From the NCBI RefSeq assembly GCF_014633365.1, contig NC_068346.1, forward strand, positions 15,645,030 to 15,709,029: a stretch of 64,000 bases of DNA, in the 5' to 3' direction. Both the position numbers and the translations under genes were made by a program. Of this stretch, positions 35,282 to 44,730 are shown one piece after another. The notes under the pieces were generated by a model. It saw only the letters and a list, made by a program, of their open reading frames with translations. It had not been told where the DNA came from and did not search any database. Positions within the stretch are counted from its first letter, which is position 1; each line of letters starts with the position of its first letter. The stretch is from Diospyros lotus. Taxonomy: Eukaryota; Streptophyta; Magnoliopsida; Ericales; Ebenaceae.

Positions 35282-35386
35282 CTGAAAAGAAGTTTGGAGA
35301 TCAAAAGTAGCTATACAACAATTCAACAAGAAATAAATACAAACAAAAATCTTGTGTATATATAAGTAGTTGTGATTGTGGCTCAC
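35282..35386 (-). other. Candidate 105-nt intron between the accessory ORFs
   Basis: Minus-strand text reads GAAGAT|GTGAGC, then a U-rich stretch, then CTTCTTTTCAG|GACATAC, 20 bases before the LOG-like ATG. Length, U-content and splice sites suit a plant intron. Removal would shorten the leader in front of the LOG-like ORF and discard an upstream open stretch. Not demonstrated. Confidence 0.45.
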
Positions 35387-35428
35387 ATCTTCCTCTGGTT
35401 TTACGTCCAGAAACGGCTTAAACACTTT

Positions 35429-35974
35429 CTATGAAGTGGGGATAAGCTTCCCATCCAATTTTCTTATAGATTGGAAAACATGGTCGTTTTTAGTCAGATT
35501 CCCAAGACTATAGCGTTGGTGGTCACTTCTGAACTGGGTCCATAAAGCAAGAAGTTCTCTTTGCACTATTCCACACGGATGCGTCTCAAGAGTCAATCGG
35601 ATATCATCCAGAGACTCCTTACTCAGTCCATCCTTTATGAAACTAATTTTATCTTCTCGATTTATGGACGTAAACCCCACAGATTTGCATCGTGTGTTAC
35701 AGGTCCATCGAGCACATTTGTAACAACCATTCACTCTTTTCGCTCTTCTTTTCTTCGCAAAACTACTCTTCCCTAAGTCTGGAAAATGCTTAAAACTAGG
35801 TGAAGTTTCACCAGCTAATCGAACTTTTGTTTCGATCAGCCAACGAATATCTTCAGGGATGTTATTAAGCATCAACAACCTAAGTCTTTCACACCTAGCA
35901 ACATAAATTTTTTTCAAATCATTCTGCGGGAGAGATGTATAGTACTTGTGAATTTTTGAGAGATAAAGATCCAT
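35429..35974 (-). CDS. Cys-rich basic accessory protein of the Athila element
   Basis: An intact 181-codon frame with a true ATG after an A-rich leader. I cannot assign a family. Residues 1-70 look helical and charged (LKKIYVARCERLRLLMLNN, then DIRWLIETKVRLAGE). Residues 74-80 are a basic KKRRAKR run, followed at 84-96 by C-x2-C-x4-C-x3-C (CYKCARWTCNTRC). The C-terminal part (DDIRLTLETHPCGIVQRELL) is again helical. A basic patch directly before a short Cys cluster recalls the nucleic-acid-binding, silencing-suppressing proteins of several plant RNA viruses (for example carlaviruses), but this is an architectural resemblance only. It is not a Gag knuckle (no CCHC) and not an env-like protein (no signal peptide or membrane segment). 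It precedes the LOG-like ORF on the same strand and shares its promoter-like region. Confidence 0.7.
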   Translation of the reverse strand: MDLYLSKIHKYYTSLPQNDLKKIYVARCERLRLLMLNNIPEDIRWLIETKVRLAGETSPSFKHFPDLGKSSFAKKRRAKRVNGCYKCARWTCNTRCKSVGFTSINREDKISFIKDGLSKESLDDIRLTLETHPCGIVQRELLALWTQFRSDHQRYSLGNLTKNDHVFQSIRKLDGKLIPTS

Positions 35975-36060
35975 TTTTTTTTTTTTTAACTATACTAAGA
36001 AGAAAGTAAAGAACTATAAACTTTACAAAAGGGATGAGAGTACCTGATCGGAGAATAACA

Positions 36061-36290
36061 CAAAGGAGAGAAGACTGAGCTCAAGAAGGGTGGCTTGCCT
36101 TATACAGATATGGAGTCTCTTATAGAGCAATGACCATTACCATTTTACACTCGGCTCGAGGCATGCCATAATTACAGGGTCAGGCTTGGCGTCTCTTTTT
36201 CAACGCTTGGTGCCTCATTTTTCAACATTTGGCAGTGTGCCTTATTCTTTATAGGGCAGTGTGATTGCACTGCCCAAGAAAAGATAGCTA
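36061..36290 (-). promoter_or_regulatory. Promoter-like block upstream of the accessory ORFs
   Basis: Three related 22-bp units lie at 36183-36204, 36205-36226 and 36227-36248 (cttgg... ttttcaac). A perfect 8-bp palindrome (GGGCAGTG, 6-nt loop, CACTGCCC at 36254-36275) sits next to a minus-strand CTATAAAG (TATA at 36247-36253). Two more TATA-like words read on the minus strand at 36118-36124 (TATAAGA) and 36098-36104 (TATAAGG), about 130 bp before the ATG at 35974. Iterated elements, palindrome and TATA in that order look like an RNA polymerase II promoter that would give a separate accessory transcript. Inferred from sequence only. Confidence 0.5.
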
Positions 36291-36410
36291 CCACCAGCGT
36301 CAATTCTGTCTCTCAATTCAATTTTTTTTTTTATATTATTATTTTATTGTTTTATTCTTATTCTTATTATTATTATTATTAATTATTTTTGTTTTTGATG
36401 ATTTTTTTTT

Positions 36411-36486
36411 TTTTTTGCACAATGGATCAGTTTCAAACACCAATAATTTTTTTTTGCACAATGGATCAGTTTCAAACACCAATAAA
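36411..36486. repeat. Short tandem duplication after pol
   Basis: The text gcacaatggatcagtttcaa followed by acaccaata occurs twice, about 38 bp apart, each preceded by a T run. Confidence 0.8.
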
Positions 36487-36500
36487 ATCAAGTACACCTT

Positions 36501-36512
36501 ACCCCCCAACTT
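36501..36512 (-). other. Internal polypurine-tract copy after pol
   Basis: accccccaactt followed by aaattgcg matches the tract beside the 3' LTR (32786-32797). It sits between pol and the promoter-like block. Confidence 0.55.
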
Positions 36513-36814
36513 AAATTGCGCATTGTCCTCAATCGACAATAAAAGGATAGAAGATAGGCATACCTGGTGGTCTTCAATGCATGAACTTGTATGCAAAAAA
36601 ATTTTATTTAGACTGCACACAGAGAAACACTCTTTGAATCAAAGTTAATTAAGTAATGCAGAAAATGAACAACTTATATATATAATTCTTTATTATTTTA
36701 TTTTATTTTATTTTTTTATTTTTTAATTTTTTTTTCAGATCTATAAACATCCATTTAACCTAAATGGAAAGGTGGTCTTTTAACGTCAGATTCCCAGACG
36801 ATAGGAAACTTTCC

Positions 36815-39589
36815 CTACTCATCAGATGATGATGGATCATCTAAATCCACAACTCCTTCATTCTCCTCAACACTACCCTGGTATGGTTTCAACCTATGAC
36901 CATTGACTGTTAGAAGCTGTCCTGACTCCAGATTTTCTATCTCAAATGCCCCATATCCTGAGATGGACTTGATTACAAAGGGGCCGACCCATCGAGACTT
37001 CAATTTTCCTGGGAATAGATGCAATCGAGAATCATACAAGAGTACCCGTTGCCCTACCTGAAAGCTTTTTCGAATGATGTGCCGATCATGTAACTCTTTC
37101 ATGCGAACCTTGGCCAATCTTGCATTTTCAAATGCTTCATTCCGAATTTCTTCAAGTTCATTCAATTGGAGCTTCCTGGATAAGCCTGCTTCAGTTAGAC
37201 TCTTGTTGATCTTATGAATTGCCCAATATGCTTTATGCTCAATTTCCACCGGCAGATGACAAGATTTACCGTATACTAGCCTATAGGGAGACATTCCCAA
37301 AATTGTTTTGTAAGCTGTCCTGTACGCCCAAAGAGCGTCTACTAGTCTTAAGGACCAATCCTTACGATTAGCAGCAATAGTCTTTTCCAATATGCGCTTA
37401 ATCTCCCTATTGGCTAACTCGGCTTGACCATTGGTTTGGGGATGGTATGGTGTTGCAACCTTATGCAGTACACCATATTTCTTCATTAATCCTGCCACAA
37501 CTTTATTACAAAAATGGGAACCCCCATCACTGATGATTGCTCGTGGCATCCCAAATTGACTGAATATATTTTCTTTCAAAAATTTCACGACAGTCCTATG
37601 GTCATTTGTTCTGGCCGGGATTGCTTCTACCCATTTGGACACATAGTCAACAGCAAGTAAGATGTATTCATGACCAAATGAATTGACAAATGGGCCCATA
37701 AAATCCATACCCCAACAGTCAAAAACTTCTAACACTTGGATCGGATGTAATGGCATCATGTTTCTCCTTGACAGACTTCCTAACCTTTGACATCGATCAC
37801 AATTTGAACAGAACTTGTACACATCCTTGAACAGTGTCGGCCAATAAAATCCACTCTGAAAAATTTTTGCAACTGTTTTCTTGACAGAAAAATGGCCTCC
37901 ACATGCAAGAGTATGACTGAAATTGATAACACTTTGTTGCTCATGATCGGGTATGCATCTACGGATGATTTGGTCAGGACAATACTTGAAGAGGTAGGGC
38001 TCATCCCAAAAGAAGGTTCTGACTTTTCTGAAGAATTTATGCCTATCTTGCTTACTCCAATGGTCTGGGATCAGACCAGTTGCCAGGTAGTTCGCAATGT
38101 CGGCATACCAAGGGACAACAGATGATGCACGAATAACATTCACTTTAAACAGTTGTTCATCAGGGAAATTGTCATGAATTGGTTCATCAAATTGTGTGAG
38201 ATCTTGACTTGGAATCCTTGACAAATGGTTAGCCACCACATTTTCTACTCCCTTCTTGTCTCTGATTTCAATGTTGAACTCTTGCAGGAGTAAGATCCAT
38301 CGGAGCAGACGGGGTTTTGCATCTTGCTTTGTGAACAAATACTTCAGAGCAGCGTGATCAGTAAAAATGATCACTAGTGACCCTACGAGGTAAGATCGAA
38401 ACTTGTCCAGGGCAAAGACAACTGCTAGTAACTCTTTCTCTGTAGTGGTGTAATTCTTTTGTGCCTCATTAAGAGTTTTGCTAGCATAATATATCACATG
38501 AGGTTTCTTATCCTTCCTCTGCCCTAACACAGCTCCTACCGCATAATCACTAGTATCGCACATAAGTTCAAATGGGAGGGACCAATCAGGGGACTGAATG
38601 ATAGGTGCTGAAATGAGTGCATCTTTCAATTTATCAAAAGCATTTTGACAGGCAGGACTCCATTCAAACGGAACATCTTGAGACAACAAATGGCACAAGG
38701 GTCTTGTTATGGTGCTAAAGGAAGCAATGAATCTCCTATAAAACCCTGCATGTCCCAAAAAACTTCTGATGTCTTTCACATTCCTAGGGATGTGGAGTTT
38801 TTGAATTGTTTCAATTTTTGACCTGTCTACCTCCATCCCCCTAGATGAAACGATGTGCCCCAAGACTATGCCCTGTTTCACCATGAAGTGACATTTTTCC
38901 CAATTGAGTATCAGATTTGTTTCCTCACATCTTGCTAAAACATTTTTCAGATTCTCCAAACAGGCCTCAAAGTTACTTCCATAAACAGAAAAGTCATCCA
39001 TAAACACTTCAACAATTTGCTCAACCATTTCACTGAAAATGCTCATCATACACCTTTGAAAGGTGGCTGGAGCATTGCATAACCCAAATGGCATGCGCCT
39101 GTATGCAAATGTCCCAAATGGACATGTGAAAGTTGTTTTCTCTTGATCTTCTAGTGCAATTTCTATCTGATTGTACCCTGAGTACCCATCTAAGAAACAA
39201 TAGTAGGCTTGGCCTGCTATTCTCTCCAGAACTTGATCCAAGAAAGGCAAAGGAAAATGATCTTTCCTTGTCACAGAATTGAGCTTTCTATAATCAATGC
39301 ACATACGCCATCCTGTCTGGATGCGCGTGGGAATCAGTTCATTGTTCTCATTTTTTACAACAGTGACTCCAGACTTTTTGGGTACTACCTGTGTTGGACT
39401 TACCCACTTAGAATCAGAGATTGGGTAAATTATTCCAGCATCCAATAGCTTAAGCACTTCTTTTCTGACAACTTCTTTCATGTTGGGATTTAATCTCCTT
39501 TGCATTTGCCTAACTGGTTTTGCTCCTTCTTCCAAGAATATCTTATGAGTACATATCAAAGGGCTAATACCTTGCAAATCTGAAATGGT
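36815..39589 (-). pseudogene. pol: Athila Pol: RT, RNase H, integrase (after amber codon)
   Basis: This is the continuation of the Gag-protease frame after a single TAG at 39590-39592; about 924 codons are open to the stop at 36815. Domains in order: reverse transcriptase ([28 protein letters not shown], catalytic FMDDFSVYG near 38990), RNase H ([17 protein letters not shown] and [10 protein letters not shown]), integrase with its zinc-binding HHCC motif (CGGHFSVKK... CSNCDRCQR), and the DDE core (WGMDFMGPF near 37705, [15 protein letters not shown]). The C-terminal [13 protein letters not shown] stretch is the chromatin-side tail. FMDD rather than YVDD is usual for this lineage. All catalytic residues are present. 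An apparent start at 39577 is a TTG and not an independent initiation site. Replication of the element would need the amber codon to be read through, or helper proteins. Confidence 0.88.
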
Positions 39590-42322
39590 CTATCCTAATG
39601 ACTTCCTGTGTGCTTTTAGAACTTCTATCAATTGTTGCTCTTGCTGAGGTGTCAAACTTGAAGAGATCACCACTGGGAATGCTTCCCCTTCTCCTAGAAA
39701 GACATACTTCAAATCACTGGGCAATGGCTTTCTCTCAGGCGTGGACTGATGGCTATCAGGATCCATGAGCTTACTGTCCAAGTTTCTTAATGGCTCTAAA
39801 CCAGGCATCCATGTAGGCTTCTCACTTTCTTTGCTTATGACTTCCACTTCTTTTATTTCTTCAAGATCTTGATTTCCTTCTTTGGGTCTTCTCATGAACT
39901 CTTCAAAACAGTCATTGGTCAGTGTTTGGATCAAGTCTACCTCCTCCACTTCACTCTCAGTGTCCTGATGTTTGGCTACCCTGAAGATATTCATTTCTAC
40001 AGTCATGTTCCCAAAAGATAGCTTTAACACACCATTCCTACAGTTGATGATGGCATTTGATGTGGCAAGGAATGGTCGACCTAAGATGACTGGCACAGGA
40101 GGTTGAGGCCCCTGATGTGGCTGGGTGTCCAAAACGATGAAGTCTACTGGAAAGTAGAACTTATCGATTTGTACCAGAACATCCTCCACAATTCCTCGTG
40201 GAACTTTGACTGATCGATCAGCCAGCTGAAGGGTCACTCTAGTGGGTTTAAGCTCACCTAATCCCAACTGTTGATACACACTGTATGGCAACAAATTGAC
40301 ACTAGCTCCTAAATCCAAGAGTGCCCGATCAACCTTTTGACTTCCTATGATGCATGTAATGGTTGGACAGCCTGGATCTTTGTATTTGAGAGGAGTTTTC
40401 AATTGGAGAATGGCGCTGACTTGTTCAGTTAAGAATGCCTTTTCATGCACATTTGTTTTCCTTTTTACAGTGCACAGATCTTTCAAAAACTTTGCATATG
40501 AAGGTGTTTGTTTGATTGCATCCAACAACGGGATGTTGATTCTCACTTGCTTAAACACTTCATATATATCTGCATTTTGTTGCCCTTTTTTCAAATGATT
40601 CAACCTTTGTGGAAAAGGTGGTTTGGGCCTGTATTGAATTTCTTTCTCATCTTCTTTTTGTTTTTCATTTTTCTCATTTTTTTTATTTTTTTCATTTTTC
40701 TCATTTTTTTCATTTTTCTCCACGGTGGATTCATGATCTTTTGGTTCTTTTTCTTCATCAACATGTTGGTTTATCCTAGGATCAGTTGGTTTCTCAATTA
40801 TTCTTCCACTTCTTAGGGCAGTCACTGCTTGCACTTGTTCATGAGTGTTGGTTTCACTATTTGAAGCTTCTACCTGGTTGGTTTGCCTAATTGGGTTAGG
40901 ATTAGTTTGGGATGGAAACCTTCCGGGTTCTCTCACACTCAATGTTTGTGTTATCTTGGTCAACTGGCTCCTAATGTCTTCTATGGCTCTATTTGTTTGG
41001 TCTTGATTTTTGACAAGCTGAGCAACCTGATTGTTGATACCTGTTTGACTTTGGATGAACTGGTGCAAGGTATCTTCCAAAGATCTCCTATGAGGAGGTT
41101 GGTAAGTATTGGATGAAGAACCTTGATTTTGTTGAAAGGTGTGTTGTTGTGTAGGGAAGGGAGGTTGAGAATGATTTCCAGAATCATTTCTCCAAGAAAA
41201 ATTGGGGTGATTTCTATTATTGGGATGGTATGAATTGTAATTCTGATTATTCCCATAATAGGCTCCACTCTGATTTTGATTTAGTCTCCCCTCAAAGTTG
41301 TGTGAATGATTATTATTAGTCTGCCCATACAATACCTCCTTGAAAGCAGGTAGGGTAGGACATTCTTCAGTTGAATGATCTGTTGCATCACACACAACAC
41401 ACTTTACTTCCACTTGATTAACAGATTGCACCTTTTTGGGTTGCATGTTTTCAACTTTCTTTGTTAAAGCAGTTAGTCTTGCATTTAAATCATCACTCTC
41501 ACTCAGTTGGTATCTCCCTCTAGGTTGTGGATTTTCTCTTGAATCAAGAGCAGATGTTGGACCAACTTCCCAGTTCCTTGTATTCTCAGCCAATGTGTCA
41601 AAGAAGTGGAAAGCTTCTTCTGGAGTCTTCTCATAGAATTCTCCATTGTACATTGTAGAAACTAGCATTTTCAATTGGGGAGTGAGTGAATCATGAAAGA
41701 AACTGACCACTCTCCATTGCTCAAAAGCATGGTGCGGACAAGTGTGAATAAGGTCTTTAAACCTTTCCCACGCTTGAGCAAAATTCTCATTTGGTTTACA
41801 GGCAAAGTTCATGATTTGTCTTTGAAGAGTAGCAGTTCTGTTGGCAGGGAAGTATTTTTTTAAGAAAGTTGTTTGCATTTCTCTCCAAGTTCCTATAGAT
41901 CTAGGTGGGAGAGTGCTTAACCATATTTTTGCCTTATCTTTCAGTGAGAATGGAAAGAGTTTTAATCTTATGACATCTTCATTTGCTGTATGGTCCATGC
42001 AAGTGCTACATACTTCCTCAAATTCTTTCATATGAGTATATGGATTTTCAGAATCCATGCCATGAAAAGTTGGTAACAATTGGATTATGCCAGGTTTGAA
42101 GTTAAACCTATGATGGTTGATGGGAAGAATAATGCATGAGGGGGTTGTCTGCCTAGGAGGATGAAGATACTCCCTAAGGGGTCTGATCATCTCCTGATCA
42201 ATGGGATCAGGGTCACCGTGGTCACTACCACGTGCAGACATGTTCTGTGGAAGTGGCATGTTCTCATTATGTTGAGACATGAGTGACTGATTTTCTACAG
42301 TTTTACCTGACCTAAGTATCAT
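39590..42322 (-). CDS. gag: Athila Gag-protease polyprotein (stops at amber)
   Basis: The frame starts MILRSGKTVENQ, 105 bp inside the primer site, and runs 910 codons. About residues 80-260 form the retrotransposon Gag domain (DVIRLKLFPFSLKDKAKIWL, then NFAQAWERFKDLIHTCPHHA). A CVVCDATDHSTEEC knuckle follows, then a long Gln/Asn-rich segment, and a KNEKNEKNEK repeat near residue 545. The aspartic protease lies near residue 668 (RALLDLGASVNLLP, at 40290-40333) with the later VILGRPFLATSNA flap-side motif. The frame ends at TAG (39590-39592) in a position where neighbouring codons continue straight into RT. Related elements have one continuous Gag-Pol frame, and the codon here differs by one base from a Trp codon. 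The stop is therefore a recent nonsense change or a readthrough site. Confidence 0.9.
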   Translation of the reverse strand: MILRSGKTVENQSLMSQHNENMPLPQNMSARGSDHGDPDPIDQEMIRPLREYLHPPRQTTPSCIILPINHHRFNFKPGIIQLLPTFHGMDSENPYTHMKEFEEVCSTCMDHTANEDVIRLKLFPFSLKDKAKIWLSTLPPRSIGTWREMQTTFLKKYFPANRTATLQRQIMNFACKPNENFAQAWERFKDLIHTCPHHAFEQWRVVSFFHDSLTPQLKMLVSTMYNGEFYEKTPEEAFHFFDTLAENTRNWEVGPTSALDSRENPQPRGRYQLSESDDLNARLTALTKKVENMQPKKVQSVNQVEVKCVVCDATDHSTEECPTLPAFKEVLYGQTNNNHSHNFEGRLNQNQSGAYYGNNQNYNSYHPNNRNHPNFSWRNDSGNHSQPPFPTQQHTFQQNQGSSSNTYQPPHRRSLEDTLHQFIQSQTGINNQVAQLVKNQDQTNRAIEDIRSQLTKITQTLSVREPGRFPSQTNPNPIRQTNQVEASNSETNTHEQVQAVTALRSGRIIEKPTDPRINQHVDEEKEPKDHESTVEKNEKNEKNEKNKKNEKNEKQKEDEKEIQYRPKPPFPQRLNHLKKGQQNADIYEVFKQVRINIPLLDAIKQTPSYAKFLKDLCTVKRKTNVHEKAFLTEQVSAILQLKTPLKYKDPGCPTITCIIGSQKVDRALLDLGASVNLLPYSVYQQLGLGELKPTRVTLQLADRSVKVPRGIVEDVLVQIDKFYFPVDFIVLDTQPHQGPQPPVPVILGRPFLATSNAIINCRNGVLKLSFGNMTVEMNIFRVAKHQDTESEVEEVDLIQTLTNDCFEEFMRRPKEGNQDLEEIKEVEVISKESEKPTWMPGLEPLRNLDSKLMDPDSHQSTPERKPLPSDLKYVFLGEGEAFPVVISSSLTPQQEQQLIEVLKAHRKSLG

Positions 42323-42426
42323 ACACTATGCACAAATAAAAATAAAGTAAAAAGAAACAGAGTTACCGAATTTATCAGGAGATGCTTATTCTTATATTTT
42401 TTTTCCTTTTTGTTTTTGCCTCAATC

Positions 42427-42444
42427 TCCCCGGCAACGGCGCCA
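42427..42444 (-). other. tRNA-Asp primer-binding site of Athila-type element
   Basis: The minus strand reads TGGCGCCGTTGCCGGGGA, five bases from the LTR end. It is complementary to the 3' end of plant tRNA-Asp(GUC), the primer used by Athila elements. Confidence 0.85.
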
Positions 42445-42449
42445 AAATT

Positions 42450-44483
42450 TGACTGCACTCTCACCCTGCAATTAAAACACAAAACAAAACACAATAAAAA
42501 TTTTATATTTTATTTATTTATTTAGGCGAGAGGTTTATACTCGTCAGTGTACGAGTGTAGTTGTAGTTCAAATTTAAATTTATACTTTCTGGATAAGTCC
42601 AGGTCGTCCACTGAGAGATTTATTTATGGCAAAAGAAAAAAAAGAATGTCACACACACGCACACGCATTTAGATGGATTGATAACATGATTTTTTATAAT
42701 TTTTTTAGATAACAAATACTAGAAAATAAAGCAAGACAGAAGTTGAAATAAATACTAAACGTGAGAATATGAAATTGGAAAGTACTTGAGTTAAGACAAT
42801 TTCAGTGCCAACCCGTTGATTCCCAAATATTAGCATAAAAGATTAGCAACATTAATTTAATTTCAGATATGAGGATTTGTTATTAAATGCAATTAAAGAT
42901 AATGATAGCTTTAGTTTAAGCAATCCCCATACATGATATGCGGGATTCTAATTTAAGAAACTACCATAAATTTAATTACAATTAATACACAAAACAACTA
43001 AATTAATCATCCGGGTTTGGGTATGATAGCGTTCCCAGTTCTAGTAACTCTCATGCGTGACATGAAAGCTCTAAGTTAGGTTTACGCTCCAATCCAAACC
43101 TAGTGATTTTTCAATAATCAAAACAAACTCATATTGAAGTTTAAACCAATGTTACTCATTTAAAGCGTAGCTTTCTTTGGGAATCATTGGCGTTAGACAC
43201 TGTCCTTGCCTTAACCCAAGATTAGATTTAGCTACTCATCTCTATTAAATTAATTGACAACAATTTAAATGACATAATTTAAATAACAGAATTTAAATGA
43301 CAGGAATTAAAATAGAAGAAACTAATCGGCCATTTAGGCGGTAGATAATTAAAATATAAGAATTAAAATTGCAAGAATTTAAAGGCATAAACTAACCGTC
43401 CATTTAGGCGGTGAACAATTAAATGACAAGAATTAAAATTGCAAGAATTTAAAGGCATAAACTAACCGTCCATTTAGGCGGTGAATAATAAAGTAATAAT
43501 AAATGACATAAGAATTTAAAAGAAGAAAGGAAGAAAGGAAGAAAGTAAGATCACAAGAGAAAATACTAAAGAAAATGAGAGAGAACAAAAGCAATTCTCA
43601 AAGAGAGAATTCTAAGGAAATAACTAAACTTTGATTCAAGAATAATAATCACACTTACAAATGCAATCAAGTGATCTATTTATAGGCTACAAGATGCAAT
43701 ACAAACCACACAATTTCAATTATTCAACTAGACATAATTATATCTAATGGGCACTCACACACTTAAAGTTAAATGGATTTTAGCTATAATACACACCTAA
43801 TATTAAATGGATTTTAGCTATAATATCCACCTAATAGTTAAGTGGATTTTAGCTAAAAAACACACCTAATAAAGCTCTCACATAAAAAATAAAAATAGAT
43901 TTCTATAAATTGATTTTTAATCTTCATTAGGATTAAAAATAATCCTTGGGCCTTCTCCAAATAATATCTTCCATGGGTTGCTCAAATTGGGCCTTAATTC
44001 TTCATGGGCTTAAATTCTTCATGGACTTTAATTTTTCATGTGCTTGATTTCTTCATGGACTTGAATTCTTCATGGGCTTGATTTCTCCATGGGTTTGATT
44101 TCTTCATGGACTTGAATTCTTCATGGACTTTAAGTCTTCATGGGCTTTAATTCTTCATGCCTAAAAAAAATAAAAATAATTTAATATTATTAATAAATTA
44201 TATATTATATATATGTATTACACATGGCACATATATATATATATTATATTATATTATATATATTACATGAATGCATATAATGATGTATATGTATTATATA
44301 TAATTTTAAATATTATTATTATTATTATTATTAAATTTTACTTTAAAATTTCATTTCATTCATTTTTCAATTTAAACTTGCATATAACCATAAAATATAT
44401 ATTAATATCTAATTTAAACTATTTTTAAGATCAAAAGAAGGGTATAATTATAACAAAATTTTTATAAAATTAACCACTAATCA
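42450..44483 (-). repeat. 5' LTR of Athila-type element
   Basis: Nearly identical to 30763-32784. It differs by about ten substitutions, an extra ggaagaaa unit near 43530 and a longer att run near 44320. The TSD TCGGC follows. Confidence 0.9.
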
Positions 44484-44611
44484 TCGGCATCTTTGCCACC
44501 CAGCATTAAGAAATTTTTGTGGTCGCCCCATTTCCAAATTTTCAAGCATCTTTTTTTATGTAGGAATGAAAAAGAAGAAAACAAGGATAGATAAAATACC
44601 CGAAATTCAAA

Positions 44612-44730
44612 GCTCTGATACCAACTGATACACGATCTGGTGCTCTAATACCAATTGATGTGAACCTGGTGCTTTGATAGCAACTGATGCGTGACCCAGA
44701 GCTCTGATCCCAACTAATGTGAACTCGCGA
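44612..44730 (-). repeat. Four tandem copies of a primer-site/LTR junction
   Basis: Units begin gctct(g/a)ata-like at 44612, 44642, 44671 and 44701 (periods 30, 29, 30). Each has the form gctctgatnccaactgatgtg: the reverse complement of a TTGGTATCAGAGC initiator-Met primer site fused to the first bases of the LTR (TGATGTGAAC). Only the last unit continues into the full LTR at 44715. Confidence 0.75.

Larger units (their letters stand above)
30763..44483 (-). mobile_element. Athila-type Ty3/gypsy element carrying LOG
   Basis: A 13.7-kb element bounded by TCGGC at 30758-30762 and 44484-44488. LTRs are 30763-32784 and 42450-44483. Minus-strand order: 5' LTR, tRNA-Asp primer site, Gag-protease, RT-RNase H-integrase, promoter-like block, a Cys-rich basic ORF, a LOG-like ORF, a 1.8-kb non-coding stretch, polypurine tract, 3' LTR. 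The LTRs differ by about ten substitutions plus repeat-length changes over 2 kb, so the insertion is recent. The primer site and the FMDD reverse transcriptase are usual for the Athila lineage; the two extra ORFs are not. Confidence 0.92.

Noticed and set aside
35150..35425. 91-codon open frame upstream of and overlapping the LOG-like ORF
   Set aside because: It starts at a GTG, crosses the candidate intron and has no recognisable motif.
35995..36043. Splice-like donor CAG|GTACTC and acceptor CTTCTTAG upstream of the Cys-rich ORF
   Set aside because: The enclosed stretch is only 49 nt, shorter than functional plant introns usually are.
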